Shown piece by piece: positions 16,379-27,928 of a stretch of 64,000 nucleotides of DNA. The notes beneath the pieces are model-generated. The model saw nothing but the letters and a program-made list of their open reading frames with translations. It was not told the DNA's origin and did no database searches. This DNA comes from Scytolyngbya sp. HA4215-MV1 (GTDB lineage: Bacteria > Cyanobacteriota > Cyanobacteriia > Leptolyngbyales > Leptolyngbyaceae), in assembly GCA_019359045.1 (NCBI GenBank), contig JAHHIA010000004.1:1-64000 (forward strand), given 5' to 3'. Numbering within the stretch: position 1 is the first letter of the stretch; every line of letters starts with the position of its first letter. The position numbers and the translations under genes were made by a program.

Positions 16379-17240
16379 TCAGACAAGAATTATATGAGCA
16401 TAAAATCGCTTGCCATCTAGCTCTTTCTCGCCCTCTAAACGTTTTAATCCTTCTGGATCACGCAATTTCTCAGTGTGATAGACAAGGTAAATAAGATGTT
16501 GAAGCGGTTGCCACTTTACATAAAGACCTAAATCACGATTAAAGTCATCTACAAACTTTCCTTGATCTTTTGGCTCTCTTGCATACTTGACTTCAATAAG
16601 AACACCTAAATCTTCAATAGAAATATCAATTCTTCCAGACCGAGAGCCTGCCTGCTATTTTGCTCAGAGGATCTTCTTGGACTGAATAAGGAATATAAGC
16701 TCTAATGATTGAGTGCAGTAGATCCTGAACATCGTATTCATCCTCTACTAAATAAGGGCTTTTATCATTACGGGAGCGATGAGCAAGGATCGAAGCAGCA
16801 CGACAAACTCGTTCGCAGATTCTCAGAACTAGAGCAATATCAGATTCAGTGCCAAGCAAAATATCTGAGCTATATAAAAGTTCATTAGTATAGTCAATTC
16901 CTTCGTCAATAGGCAGCAACTGTCTATTCACATATGTATCAAAGTATTCAGCTAATACGTCACTACGATTACGCTCAGCTTCATGCTTTTCGGCATAATA
17001 TTTCTGTGGTTTTTGAGTATGAACGATGCGAATCTCCTCTATTTGATCTTTGTCATTTATTGGAGAGCCAATAAAATTAAAGGGACGATTGTTTATGAAA
17101 GGAATAACAATGTTTTTGTTAATGTCAATAAAATTTTGATCATTTAAAACTCTTGCACCTAAAAATCCCCTCTCTTCACCTCTAATTTTTATGTGACAGT
17201 GCCAATATTTTTCTGGATAGGTTTTTGGGGTACTTTCCAT
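16379..17240 (-). pseudogene. Restriction-endonuclease-like protein, frameshifted
   Basis: The first frame (from ATG 17240) encodes an N-terminal domain I do not recognise and a helical domain ending YSVQEDPLSKIAG. The homologous continuation is in another frame: SRSGRIDISIEDLGVLIEVK, then YAREPKDQGKFVDDF, to a TGA at 16379-16381. Asp and the E-x-K in this part fit a PD-(D/E)xK nuclease core of the DpnII/MboI-like restriction endonuclease group. The break is a tandem duplication of 4 bp (GCCT GCCT at 16646-16653 on the plus strand); one copy restores the frame. Unshifted, translation ends at 16626. AT-rich sequence unlike its neighbours suggests transfer. A defence role is only an inference. 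Confidence 0.75.
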
Positions 17241-17323
17241 TAGAAATATTTTCCTTTCAACATATAATAGGAAACCGTCAGAATAAGCAGCCTGACGGTT
17301 CCATTATATTCATTGAAAAATAA

Positions 17324-19936
17324 CTATCGTCCCGCTGCGGTGGGCATGCCTAGAATGTCCTCAATTCGGGGCATTTCATCGATCGGAATGACGCGACCTT
17401 CCTCTTCAAATCCAGAGATCTGATCGAAGTTGAGGTAGCGGTAGAGATCGGCAGCAAAGGGATCGATTTTTTTAGTGACGATCGTCATGTACTCTTCCAG
17501 TGTGGGAATCTTGCCCAGCAGAGCACAAACCGCTGCCAACTCGGCGGAACCTAGATAGACCTTCGCGTCCTTACCCATGCGGTTGTTGAAGTTGCGGGTG
17601 GAGGTAGAGAATACGGTGACACCATCGGCAACCCGCGCCTGGTTGCCCATACAGAGCGAGCAGCCGGGCATTTCGGTTCTGGCTCCGGCAGCGGCAAAGA
17701 TGCCGTAATAGCCTTCTTCTCGCAGTTGTTTTTCATCCATGCGGGTGGGGGGACAGATCCACAGGCGTACTTTGGTGGGACCTGCGCCTTCCAGCACTTT
17801 GGCAGCGGCGCGATAATGTCCAATGTTGGTCATGCAGGAACCGATGAAGACCTCGTGGATGGGGTCGCCAGCGCATTCAGTCATCAGTTTGATGTTGTCG
17901 GGGTCGTTGGGAGCAGCAACGATCGGCACTTTTAACTGATCCAGATCCACCTCAATCACATCGGCGTACTCAGCATCAGGATCAGCTTCCATCAGCACTG
18001 GATTTGCCAGCCATTGTTCCATCTTTGCCACACGGCGCAGAATGGTGCGGGCATCGCCATAGCCGCGCGCCACCATGTTTTTGAGCAACGCCACATTGGA
18101 GCGTAGGTATTCCGCCACGGTTTCGGGGCTGAGTTTGATCGTGCATCCTGCCGCCGATCGCTCCGCCGTAGCATCAGTCAGTTCAAACGCTTGCTCCAAC
18201 TTCAGGTCAGGCAACCCTTCCATTTCAATAATTTTGCCGGAGAACACATTCTGCTTATTCTCTTTGGTAACGGTTAGCTTACCCTGTTGGATTGCCACAT
18301 AGGGAATGGCATTGACCACATCTCGCAACGTCACACCTGGTTGCAAACTGCCCTTGAAGCGCACCAGCACGGACTCTGGCATATCCAACGGCATGGCTCC
18401 TAAAGCGGCGGCAAACGCCACTAAGCCGGAACCTGCCGGAAACGAAATCCCCAGCGGAAACCGGGTATGAGAATCGCCCCCGGTGCCAACGGTATCGGGC
18501 AACAACATGCGATTCAGCCAAGAGTGAATAATGCCATCCCCAGGGCGCAGGGAAACACCACCGCGCGCATTCATAAAATCGGGTAAGTCGTGGTGCGTTT
18601 TGATGTCTACTGGCTTGGGATAGGCGGCAGTATGGCAGAAGCTCTGCATCACTAGGTCAGCGCTGAAACCTAGACAGGCAAGCTCTTTCAACTCGTCGCG
18701 GGTCATGGGTCCAGTGGTGTCTTGGGAACCCACGGTGGTCATGTGCGGCTCGCAAGAGGTGCCGGGACGCACGCCTGCCACGCCACAGGCTTTGCCCACC
18801 ATTTTTTGTGCCAGGGTGAAGCCTTTGCCCGTATCGGCAGGCAGTTGAGGACGCACAAACAAAGTGGTGGTGGGCAGCCCTAGGGTGAGACGAGTTTTGT
18901 CGGTGAGGGTGCGCCCAATCAACAGGGGAATGCGTCCCCCGGCGCGTACTTCATCCAGGATGGTGTCGGGTTTGAGTTTGAAGGTGGAGATAATTTGACC
19001 ATCGGCGTTTGTGATTTCTCCTTTATAGGGATAAATTGTGACAACGTCTCCCGTTTCTAGTTGGGTGACATCGCATTCGATCGGCAAAGCACCAGAGTCT
19101 TCAGCCGTATTGAAGAAAATCGGCGCAATTTTTCCACCCAGAATGTAGCCACCTGTGCGCTTGTTGGGCACGAAGGGAATATCGTTGCCAATGTGCCAAA
19201 GAACAGAGTTGATGGCAGATTTGCGCGACGATCCCGTGCCGACGACATCGCCGACATAGGCAACCGGATGTCCCTTTTGCTTCAGTGTAGTGAGGGTATC
19301 TAACCCGCCCGGCATCCGGCTCTCTAGCATCACCGTGGCGTGGAGGGGAATGTCAGGGCGCGTCGTGGCGTGAGGCGCGGGTGAGAGATCGTCGGTATTG
19401 GTCTCACCGGGCACTTTGAAAACGGTGACCGTAATGGATTCGGGCAATTCGGGACGGCTGGTAAACCATTCGGCATCTGCCCAGGATTGCAAAACCTGTT
19501 GGGCATAAGAATTTCCATTTGCAGCCAATTCCTGCACATCGTGGAAGGCATCGTAGACCAACAGCGTTTTGCTCAGCGAAGTTGTGGCAGTGCTGGCAAT
19601 TTTTGCATCCGCATGTTGCAGCAAGTCAATCAAGGCGTGGACGTTATATCCGCCCATCATAGTGCCGAGTAATTCGGCAGCATCCTGCGGCGAAATCAAG
19701 GGGCTAGTGGCTTCGGCTTTGGCGATCGCTGTCAAAAAGCCCGCTTTCACATACGCCGCCTGATCCACTCCGGGCGGAATGCGATCGCGCAGCAAACTCA
19801 GCAAAAAATCTTCCTCACCCGCAGGTGGCTTTTTTAGTAATTCACACAATTCAACGGTTTGCTCAGCGCTCAACGGTAAAGGGGGAATTCCTAACGTAGC
19901 CCTTTCTGCAACATGTTGACGATAAGTTTCTAGCAT
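17324..19936 (-). CDS. acnB: Aconitate hydratase B / 2-methylisocitrate dehydratase
   Basis: AcnB interconverts citrate and isocitrate in the TCA pathway using a 4Fe-4S cluster. The 870-residue protein shows the N-terminal HEAT-like domain, the swivel part [20 protein letters not shown], and the cluster cysteines in [28 protein letters not shown] and [11 protein letters not shown]. Length is normal for AcnB. I place the start at ATG 19936 ([11 protein letters not shown]), seven codons inside the open frame. It stands alone, divergent from psb32. Confidence 0.96.
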   Translation of the reverse strand: MLETYRQHVAERATLGIPPLPLSAEQTVELCELLKKPPAGEEDFLLSLLRDRIPPGVDQAAYVKAGFLTAIAKAEATSPLISPQDAAELLGTMMGGYNVHALIDLLQHADAKIASTATTSLSKTLLVYDAFHDVQELAANGNSYAQQVLQSWADAEWFTSRPELPESITVTVFKVPGETNTDDLSPAPHATTRPDIPLHATVMLESRMPGGLDTLTTLKQKGHPVAYVGDVVGTGSSRKSAINSVLWHIGNDIPFVPNKRTGGYILGGKIAPIFFNTAEDSGALPIECDVTQLETGDVVTIYPYKGEITNADGQIISTFKLKPDTILDEVRAGGRIPLLIGRTLTDKTRLTLGLPTTTLFVRPQLPADTGKGFTLAQKMVGKACGVAGVRPGTSCEPHMTTVGSQDTTGPMTRDELKELACLGFSADLVMQSFCHTAAYPKPVDIKTHHDLPDFMNARGGVSLRPGDGIIHSWLNRMLLPDTVGTGGDSHTRFPLGISFPAGSGLVAFAAALGAMPLDMPESVLVRFKGSLQPGVTLRDVVNAIPYVAIQQGKLTVTKENKQNVFSGKIIEMEGLPDLKLEQAFELTDATAERSAAGCTIKLSPETVAEYLRSNVALLKNMVARGYGDARTILRRVAKMEQWLANPVLMEADPDAEYADVIEVDLDQLKVPIVAAPNDPDNIKLMTECAGDPIHEVFIGSCMTNIGHYRAAAKVLEGAGPTKVRLWICPPTRMDEKQLREEGYYGIFAAAGARTEMPGCSLCMGNQARVADGVTVFSTSTRNFNNRMGKDAKVYLGSAELAAVCALLGKIPTLEEYMTIVTKKIDPFAADLYRYLNFDQISGFEEEGRVIPIDEMPRIEDILGMPTAAGR

Positions 19937-20106
19937 TCCCACCTCTCCACAGGTCACAGTAATTACATAAAATATTTAGCCTGCTTCATTATTAAGCACA
20001 GTCGGCACTTCCACCGTAGCGTTTTTTGCCAATTTCAAGGAGCGAGGGAAGATTGATTCTCAAGCGAGTCGTAGTATTTTGAAAAATAGCATTTAGGAAA
20101 AAGGTT

Positions 20107-20826
20107 ATGAAATCGCTTCTCAACATGATTTGTTTGTGGCAACAATATTGCCGACGCTGGGTTTTGCCCATTCTCTTGATCGTCTTGATGACTCAACTGA
20201 TTGCGCCCTCCGCCCATGCCACGGGGGTGTACCAGATGACCCAACCTGCACCGGGTAACTGGGTCATTGATAAGGCTGAAGTTTTAAGCCGGGTGAACGA
20301 AGGGGCAATTAGTAGCTCCCTGGCAAATTTGGCAAAGAAAACGGGTAAAGAAGTTCATTTCGTGATCATTCGCCGCTTAGATTATGGAGAAACGATCGAA
20401 ACTTTCACCAATGCCCTGTTTGAAAAATGGTTCCCTACGCCAGAAGCACAAGCAAACCAGGTCTTGTTGGCACTCGACAACCTAACCAATGATGCGGCTA
20501 TCCGAACTGGGGGCGAAGTCAAGTCTTTGCTATCCGATGAAATTGCGCGCAGTGTGGCACAAGAAACGGTACTGTTACCTCTGAAAGAAGGCGAAAAGTA
20601 TAACCAGGCATTTCGCGGAGCCAGCGATCGTTTAGTCGCAGTGCTATCAGGTAATCCTGATCCGGGTCCGCCTCAACTGAAAGAAGTCCAGGTCGAAGGC
20701 ACCTTTGCTACACCGGAAGAAACCAAGGAAAGCAATGCCACAGTTTGGGTGATTGGTCTACTAGCCGCCGCCACCATTATTCCCATGGCAACCTATTATT
20801 TCTATCTCTATCTTCAGTCGCAATAA
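20107..20826 (+). CDS. psb32: Psb32-like TPM-domain protein
   Basis: The protein has a signal peptide ending near PSAHA, a TPM domain (about residues 40-175: WVIDKAEVLSRVNEGAISSS, GKEVHFVIIRRLDYGE, AIRTGGEVKSLLSDE) and a C-terminal membrane helix (VWVIGLLAAATIIPMATYYF). This is the architecture of Psb32, a lumenal thylakoid-anchored protein that protects photosystem II and speeds its repair. The start is ATG 20107, after a short AT-rich leader. Homologues in plants (TLP18.3) have phosphatase-like activity, not proven for this protein. Confidence 0.88.
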   Translation: MKSLLNMICLWQQYCRRWVLPILLIVLMTQLIAPSAHATGVYQMTQPAPGNWVIDKAEVLSRVNEGAISSSLANLAKKTGKEVHFVIIRRLDYGETIETFTNALFEKWFPTPEAQANQVLLALDNLTNDAAIRTGGEVKSLLSDEIARSVAQETVLLPLKEGEKYNQAFRGASDRLVAVLSGNPDPGPPQLKEVQVEGTFATPEETKESNATVWVIGLLAAATIIPMATYYFYLYLQSQ

Positions 20827-20973
20827 GTCGGAGGGGATGGGGGGATGGGGGGATGAGGTTTTCAAGTCCTCTACTTTTTTGACTTCTTCACTTCTCTACC
20901 TCTCCACCTAAATTTTTTCATCAGATCGCCAAACTCAGGTTAAAACAGATGGATGAATTAGCCTCCAAACACC

Positions 20974-21735
20974 ATGAACCGTAATTTTTTGGCGATCGCT
21001 GTTTTGTTAACGACGTTGGAGTTGGCGTTACCTGCTAGGGCAGAAAATGGGGACCAGGTTCGTCAACTTTTGGCGACTCGCCAATGTCGGTCATGCGATT
21101 TGCGGGGGGCAGGGTTGGTGATGGCAAATCTAACCGGGGCTGACCTGAGTAATGCCGATCTGAGTGGTGCCAATTTGGGGCGTGCTCAATTGCGTGGGGC
21201 GAATCTGGCGGGGGCAAATTTGACTGGGGCGAGTCTGTTTGGAGCAGATTTGAGCGGTGCCAGGTTGGATGGCACGAATTTGACCTCCGCTGATTTGAGG
21301 CAGGCTTATTTGGTGAGTGCGGTGCTGGATGGTGCGATTCTGGATAATGCCTATGTACAAGGGACGATCGGGTTACCTGTGACCGTGGGGCGGTTTGAAG
21401 ATTTTTATCAGTTGGCGTTGCTAGAGGGGCAGCAAAAAAACTACCGTGGCGCGATCGCCAATTTTGATCAGGCGATTCTCCGCAAAGCCGATCATGCTGA
21501 TTCTTACCTGGGGCGTGGTTTTTCCTATCTGCAACTAGGACAAAGGGAACCAGCGATCGCGGATATTGAAAAAGCCTCGACTTTGTATGCCCAGCAAGGC
21601 AATGCAGAAGCCAAGACAGAAACTGATAAGTTGCTAAAGGAAATCAAAACTCCGCCCAAAGAGCGCAAGAGTGGGGGAGGATTTGGTCAGGCATTGCTCG
21701 GTATTTTGGGCACAGTCCTCCAGTTTTTGCTTTAA
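20974..21735 (+). CDS. Exported pentapeptide-repeat/TPR protein
   Basis: A 253-residue protein with a signal peptide (MNRNFLAIAVLLTTLELALP, cleaved near ARA), a pentapeptide-repeat helix (about residues 40-130, units such as ANLTG ADLSN ADLSG ANLGR), one or two TPR-like units (about 140-210: YRGAIANFDQAILRKADHAD, YLGRGFSYLQLGQREPAIAD), and a hydrophobic C-terminal end (FGQALLGILGTVLQFLL). It is probably lumenal or periplasmic and may bind partners as a scaffold. The spacer before it (20827-20973) has G- and C/T-rich microsatellite sequence. Confidence 0.85.
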   Translation: MNRNFLAIAVLLTTLELALPARAENGDQVRQLLATRQCRSCDLRGAGLVMANLTGADLSNADLSGANLGRAQLRGANLAGANLTGASLFGADLSGARLDGTNLTSADLRQAYLVSAVLDGAILDNAYVQGTIGLPVTVGRFEDFYQLALLEGQQKNYRGAIANFDQAILRKADHADSYLGRGFSYLQLGQREPAIADIEKASTLYAQQGNAEAKTETDKLLKEIKTPPKERKSGGGFGQALLGILGTVLQFLL

Positions 21736-21740
21736 GCGGA

Positions 21741-21903
21741 TGGTTTAAAAGTCCTTTTGCAAGTAGCAATAGACACGATCCTCCTAAATCCCCCTATCTC
21801 CTGCGGAGAGGCTTCGCTAAGAAAAAGGGGGACTTTGAGACTGATCCTCCCCTTTTTTCTAGCGCAGCGGCGCGTTAGCACGGGGGCTAGGGGAATCTCT
21901 CTT
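21741..21903 (-). repeat. Dispersed G/C-block repeat, copy 2
   Basis: Read on the minus strand this has the same order of blocks as copy 1 at 10162: AGATTCCCCTAGCCCCC, CTCAAAGTCCCCCTTTTT, a GCTTCGC-type middle, GGGGGATTTAGGAGGATCG, TGTCTATTGCTACTTGC, and AAAAGGACTTTTAAACC. It begins a few bases after the stop of the pentapeptide/TPR gene and sits in an otherwise gene-free 377-base spacer. The rest of the spacer to 22112 shows only a palindromic stretch near 21985-22040 (GGTTTCGACTGCGCTCAACC against GGATTGAGCGTAGCCGAAATC). Confidence 0.75.
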
Positions 21904-22112
21904 ACAAAAAAGAGAAGGAAAACCAATAAAGCCTAACGATGAACTAAGGGATCTGCGGATTAATCATGTACCAAGCAGTCAGGTTTCGACTGCGCTCAAC
22001 CTTTAGTCGTCGCGGATTGAGCGTAGCCGAAATCCAAACCGCTGGTATTTTATTTTCATGCAAGTCCCTAACCAGGAAAATGCAGCGGCGTACAAAATAC
22101 CTTAGATTTTAG

Positions 22113-22589
22113 ATGAATACTAAAACTGCATTTAAAGCAGTAATAACGTTAGTAATTGTAGCGATTTGGGGCTGCAATACACCTTCCATGCCGACTCCAA
22201 TAGGCACAACCTTGCTCAACTCGGAGCTAACTAACTTTCTCGATAAAGAAATACATCAAAACGTGAGCAAAGCTCGGACTCAGAGACATGAGAAGCGTAT
22301 TTTCATCTGTCCTAAGGGCTTAGCAGAAATAAAAGTAGTCATTGGCTCAGCCCAGAATGAGAAAACTAAGTCTCTCTACTTAACGCATGTCACAATGATT
22401 GTGATCAAGAACGGAGATTTTGAGATTGAAGCGAAAGATCAAGGCAACCCCGTAAATCGAGGTAATGAAAGTGTTGTTGTGATGGCAGTCCCCTACCTCG
22501 TCACTTGCTCAAAGGTCAGTCGTTTTAGTGAATTGCTGGGTCAGAGTTGGGTTGAGGTTTACGCAGACGGGCGCATACAAGTGAAATAG
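22113..22589 (+). CDS. Putative lipoprotein, 158 aa
   Basis: The N-terminus is a lipoprotein-like signal (KAVITLVIVAIWGC) with Cys21 as the likely lipidated residue; the lipobox I-W-G-C is not ideal. The rest is a soluble domain with strands and two Cys residues (FICPKG and VTCSKV) that might form a disulfide. I do not recognise the family. The start is ATG 22113. The gene is convergent with the large pentapeptide-repeat gene at 22684. Confidence 0.6.
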   Translation: MNTKTAFKAVITLVIVAIWGCNTPSMPTPIGTTLLNSELTNFLDKEIHQNVSKARTQRHEKRIFICPKGLAEIKVVIGSAQNEKTKSLYLTHVTMIVIKNGDFEIEAKDQGNPVNRGNESVVVMAVPYLVTCSKVSRFSELLGQSWVEVYADGRIQVK

Positions 22590-22683
22590 TCGATAACTCA
22601 AAGATGGCACTGGACTTCTGGATGTTCAGTAGCGCGTAGGGTACTGTGAGCGTCAGCGTAACGCACCGAGACCACGGTAAGTT

Positions 22684-24858
<2,175 letters not shown>

Positions 24859-25160
24859 AAGGAGTCGGGAGTCAGGATTCAGGAGTCGGGAGTAATTTTC
24901 TACAGGTGTAGCATAGCAGCATATAGGGTGGCTAGTGGTGCTGTGGGGAGTGTTGCTAGTCCTGGCTTCCGATACCGATTAAACGGTTTTTAGGTCAAAT
25001 GTTGAGTAGGTCGGGGCGGTTTAGCCAATCGATGAATGGCTTTGTTTCAACTGAATCGAAAAATCCACCCCTACAACCCTCTGCAACGATCGCGGTTTAA
25101 TTTAGCGTGGTTTGGGTTCGATAAGCCGATTCAACCTTGATAACAGAAACTGGACTGATA
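24859..25160. other. Intergenic stretch, no gene seen
   Basis: Upstream of the large pentapeptide-repeat gene there is a gene-free stretch of about 300 bases, starting with a short direct repeat (agtcgggagtcaggattc and aggagtcgggagtaat). Nothing else can be assigned; the promoter of the minus-strand gene at 24858 must lie here, but I see no convincing -35/-10 pair. Confidence 0.4.
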
Positions 25161-25196
25161 AACAAAACCGGAGGAACAATCCTGTTGCTCCTCCGG
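25161..25196 (-). terminator. Rho-independent terminator
   Basis: On the minus strand CCGGAGGA and TCCTCCGG form a GC-rich stem with a loop that pairs partly (GCAACAGGATTGT), followed at once by TTTTGTT. The shape is that of a strong intrinsic terminator. It lies about 250 bases downstream of the BON gene, with two repeat copies in between, and would stop transcription from that side before the pentapeptide-repeat gene. Confidence 0.75.
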
Positions 25197-25219
25197 CTTA
25201 TGGTTTAAGACATTGAATT

Positions 25220-25275
25220 CTTATGCCAATTTAAATTCGAGAATGCTACACCTAGGAGATTGCCTTAAATCCCCG
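25220..25275 (+). repeat. Dispersed intergenic repeat, copy B
   Basis: The plus strand reads CTTATGCCAATTTAAATT, then CGAGAATGCTACACCTAGG, then AGATTGCCTTAAATCCCC. This corresponds block by block to the minus strand of 137-192, including the AATTTAAATT palindrome. It directly precedes the partial G/C-block repeat at 25319, and copy A also runs into a G/C block, so the two repeat parts may belong to one composite element. Confidence 0.6.
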
Positions 25276-25318
25276 CCCCGATGCGTGGCTGCGCTGGAAA
25301 AAAAGAGGGCTTTCGGCA

Positions 25319-25395
25319 CTCAAAGTCCCCCTTTTCAAGGGGGATTTAGGGGGATCGTGTCTATCGCTACTTGCGAGAGAGCCCTTAAAACATCC
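25319..25395 (+). repeat. Dispersed G/C-block repeat, copy 3 (3' half)
   Basis: This copy has ACTCAAAGTCCCCCTTTTC, AAGGGGGATTTAGGGGGAT, CGTGTCTATCGCTACTTGC and GAGAGAGCCCTTAAAACATCC, matching the last half of the copies at 10162 and 21741. The variable middle part is reduced, so CCCCCTTTTCAAGGGGG forms a compact hairpin. It lies in the 3' spacer of the BON gene. Confidence 0.75.
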
Positions 25396-25447
25396 GCCCA
25401 AGTTTCTAGGGAAGATCTCGATCGACCCAAACACCCATCAAACTGGG

Positions 25448-25915
25448 TTAGTTTGCTTTCGGTGGAGCCACCGTGGCTTTCACCGCAACACCAGTCACAC
25501 CCTTGATTTGTTTGGCCAACGGTTCAATCTTGGTAAGTTGGTTCTGATTGGGCACCGTACCAGCCACAGTCACAACACCATCCTTTGCACTCACCGTGAG
25601 CTTACCCTGAGGGATATTGGCTTCCAGCTTAGTGCGCACCTCGCTTTCCAGATCAGCATCCGCCCGCTTTAGCGGATCACCACCTGTGGCATTACGCTGT
25701 TCACGAGCGCGGATATCCGCCTCCATCTGAGCCTTACGAACGTTATTAGAAGCATCCTGTTGGTTATTCTGAACGCTGGTAGCGTCGGGTGTAGCACCAT
25801 TGCTAGCAGTAGTATTCGGCGCATCTGAACTGGTTTTGGCATTTGTACAAGCCGTAATTGCTACCAACAGGTAGCCACCCAGCAACACAGGAATTACTTT
25901 ATTCATCGGGTTCAT
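25448..25915 (-). CDS. BON-domain lipoprotein
   Basis: A 155-residue protein with a lipoprotein signal (VLLGGYLLVAITAC, Cys23) and a Ser/Thr/Asn/Ala-rich linker, followed by one BON domain (about residues 80-150: DADLESEVRTKLEANIPQGK, LTVSAKDGVVTVAGTVPNQN, GVTGVAVKATV). BON domains occur in envelope proteins that respond to osmotic or envelope stress, as in OsmY. It is followed upstream on the same strand by a general-stress protein, suggesting a stress group. Start at ATG 25915. Confidence 0.88.
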   Translation of the reverse strand: MNPMNKVIPVLLGGYLLVAITACTNAKTSSDAPNTTASNGATPDATSVQNNQQDASNNVRKAQMEADIRAREQRNATGGDPLKRADADLESEVRTKLEANIPQGKLTVSAKDGVVTVAGTVPNQNQLTKIEPLAKQIKGVTGVAVKATVAPPKAN

Positions 25916-26173
25916 CCTTAAATTAATTAACTGGCAATCCAGGCAAAGGAAAGCAGGTCACGGGCGAAGTCGCCTGCTGGCAAGCTTCCCCTCGGCAGGA
26001 GTGTCAAATCGGCCTTTTCGGCTACTTGCTCGTTGTTTGAATTGGTTTCAACTCAGACGGTTCACGCCGATCAGCCAATGTGGGGTTTGGGGGGGGCAAA
26101 GGGCGATCGTCCATCCGAACGCCAAGCCCGTTTGCCCTCCCTACTTAGTAACCGGCTATCGGTCGCGGGTTCC

Positions 26174-26815
26174 TTAGATTAAAGGGGTCTGCGATCCGGA
26201 TGTTGTCCCAGCGGGATAGGCAGGGTCAACGGCTCGATCGCTAGGTGAATCGTAAATGCCCCAATCCTGAATACCACGGCGGTTCAGCAAGGTTTCGGCA
26301 CGACGAATTTCTTCCTCGCTCCCTTCCACCATGACCAAGTACTCGCCTTTGGAAACACGATCGTTGTAAGTTCTCGCACGGTCTTCTGGAATCCCTAGAC
26401 CGACCAAACCGCCCACCAGACCGCCCGTCGCAGCGCCAATTACGCCACCGGAGACTGCGCTTGCCAGAGCTGTCGCAATCGCTCCTCCCAACATGACCGG
26501 ACCAATTCCGGGAATCGCCACTGCACCCAGACCGACTAACAGTCCCGTGAGTCCTCCCAATGCACCACCCGTCAATGCGCCCGTTTTGGCACCTTCATCG
26601 GCTTCGGTATTGTGAGCTGCCTCTCTGGTGGCATCGGCGACCCGATCGCTTGCATTTACTCCAGCCAAGTCACTGCGGTTTGCCGCATCCCGTCCAACGA
26701 TCGATACGTGATCCATGGTGAAGCCGCTATCTCTCAATTCGTGCAAAGCTGCTTCTGCGTCCTGGTAGCTGGAAAACGTCCCAACCGCACGTTTGTGATG
26801 ATGTCCTAGAGCCAT
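26174..26815 (-). CDS. General stress protein 17M-like, Gly-zipper membrane protein
   Basis: The 213-residue protein begins with a domain like the N-terminus of Bacillus general stress protein 17M (RAVGTFSSYQDAEAALHELR, FTMDHVSIVGRD). The centre is a glycine-rich hydrophobic region (about 85-150: GALTGGALGGLTGLLVGLGA, GGVIGAATGGLVGGLVG) of the glycine-zipper kind, followed by a short alpha/beta part (YLVMVEGSEEEIRRAETLLN) and a loose tail. The start is ATG 26815, preceded by a strong AAGGAGG. It probably sits in the membrane and responds to stress; no activity is known. Confidence 0.85.
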   Translation of the reverse strand: MALGHHHKRAVGTFSSYQDAEAALHELRDSGFTMDHVSIVGRDAANRSDLAGVNASDRVADATREAAHNTEADEGAKTGALTGGALGGLTGLLVGLGAVAIPGIGPVMLGGAIATALASAVSGGVIGAATGGLVGGLVGLGIPEDRARTYNDRVSKGEYLVMVEGSEEEIRRAETLLNRRGIQDWGIYDSPSDRAVDPAYPAGTTSGSQTPLI

Positions 26816-26959
26816 TTTTTCCTCCTTCCACCTCACCGATCTGGCGCTGAAGTGGATATTTTGTAGCTTGCATTACCATTTGTATCGGTTCGGAACGCTC
26901 GCTACCTCAACCTGAGGAGATAACCTGGTCTCTGTCTTTCGGAGATAAGTCTTCCACTG

Positions 26960-27014
26960 ATTCGCCGATCGTGCCGTCAAAATTCTGAAGGTGAGATCGT
27001 ACCGATCGGCGAAT
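26960..27014. repeat. Inverted repeat with 12-bp perfect arms
   Basis: ATTCGCCGATCG at 26960-26971 is the exact reverse complement of CGATCGGCGAAT at 27003-27014, with a 31-base spacer. It lies in the gene-free 300 bases between the stress protein and the peroxiredoxin, both on the minus strand. There is no T-run, so it is not a simple terminator; it may be an operator for the stress gene or a repeat remnant. Confidence 0.45.
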
Positions 27015-27056
27015 GTGAAGCCAAAATTCAATAAAGCAAAAATTAATTGCCATCAT

Positions 27057-27080
27057 GGGAACGCAATGTCTCGCGTTCCC
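27057..27080 (-). terminator. Hairpin downstream of peroxiredoxin gene
   Basis: GGGAACGC (27057-27064) and GCGTTCCC (27073-27080) form a perfect 8-bp stem with an 8-base loop, 36 bases after the peroxiredoxin stop on the minus strand. A T-rich stretch (AATTAATTTTTGC) follows about 10 bases later. It could be a weak terminator or an mRNA-end stabiliser. Confidence 0.45.
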
Positions 27081-27115
27081 ACGGCGCATCGATCGGGGCG
27101 CAATTGCCCGCTCAG

Positions 27116-27721
27116 CTACACTGCCGCGAAGTAGTCTTTCGACTTCACTGGATCAGGCGTCATCGTCTTGTCACCTGGCTTCCAGCCAGCGGGGCAGACC
27201 TCATCTGGGTGAGACTGTACATGTTGAATCGCTTGCAGGGTCCGCAACGTCTCCTCCACATTGCGACCAAACGCCAGATTATTGATCGTGGCATGTTGGA
27301 TAATGCCATCCTTATCGATGATGAATAGACCGCGCAGGGCAATGCCTGCATCCGGATCGAGGACATTGTAAGCCGTGCTAATTTCTTTCTTGATATCAGC
27401 TACCAGTGGATAATTCAAGTCACCCACCCCACCCGATTTGCGATCGGTCTGAATCCAGGCGAGGTGTGAAAACACGCTATCGACCGAAACACCGAAAACT
27501 TCAGTGCCAAGATTTTTGAATTCGTCGTAGCGATCGCTAAAAGCAGTAATCTCAGTTGGACAAACAAAGGTAAAATCCAGCGGATAGAAGAACAAAACGA
27601 CGTACTTACCCCGATAGTCGGACAGCTTAATCGTCTTGAACTCCTGGTCATAAACTGCTTCTGCGGTAAAGTCAGGAGCAGCTTGTCCGACGCGAAGGCA
27701 TCCTTCTGTGGGATGGGTCAT
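27116..27721 (-). CDS. 2-Cys peroxiredoxin
   Basis: A typical 2-Cys peroxiredoxin of 201 residues. It has the peroxidatic Cys in DFTFVCPTE, and the resolving Cys in [15 protein letters not shown] (for GGLG) and a C-terminal DYF match the GGLG/YF pair linked to sensitivity to overoxidation. It reduces hydrogen peroxide and organic peroxides, using thioredoxin as the donor in cyanobacteria. Start at ATG 27721 with AAGGAG just upstream. A palindrome at 27837-27859 is a candidate operator. Confidence 0.95.
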   Translation of the reverse strand: MTHPTEGCLRVGQAAPDFTAEAVYDQEFKTIKLSDYRGKYVVLFFYPLDFTFVCPTEITAFSDRYDEFKNLGTEVFGVSVDSVFSHLAWIQTDRKSGGVGDLNYPLVADIKKEISTAYNVLDPDAGIALRGLFIIDKDGIIQHATINNLAFGRNVEETLRTLQAIQHVQSHPDEVCPAGWKPGDKTMTPDPVKSKDYFAAV

Positions 27722-27836
27722 GGGAATACAGATCTCCTTGCGATAGTAATGCTTCTAGTCTCGCGAAGCGATGGGTTAAGCCATCACGGCTTAACCAAAC
27801 AGACAACGGGTTACGTCTGCCAACCGCTACGACTAT

Positions 27837-27859
27837 ATCATAATCATAGTCGTTATGAT
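27837..27859. promoter_or_regulatory. Palindromic operator candidate (Fur/PerR-like)
   Basis: ATCATAA and TTATGAT form perfect 7-bp arms around a 9-base spacer (TCATAGTCG). It lies between the divergent peroxiredoxin (start 27721) and debranching enzyme (start 27929) genes, about 116 and 70 bases from the start codons. The AT-rich arms recall Fur/PerR boxes, but the spacer is longer than in the standard 7-1-7 form. The assignment is an inference from position and symmetry. Confidence 0.4.
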
Positions 27860-27928
27860 TTTGAGTAAGCCTCCATTCCCTAAAAAATCCCCCACTTCTA
27901 CCCCTCCACTCCCCCACTCTCTCCACCC

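Noticed and set aside
20827-20973. Terminator after psb32
   Set aside because: The stretch is G-rich then C/T-rich microsatellite sequence; no defined stem with a T-run can be chosen.
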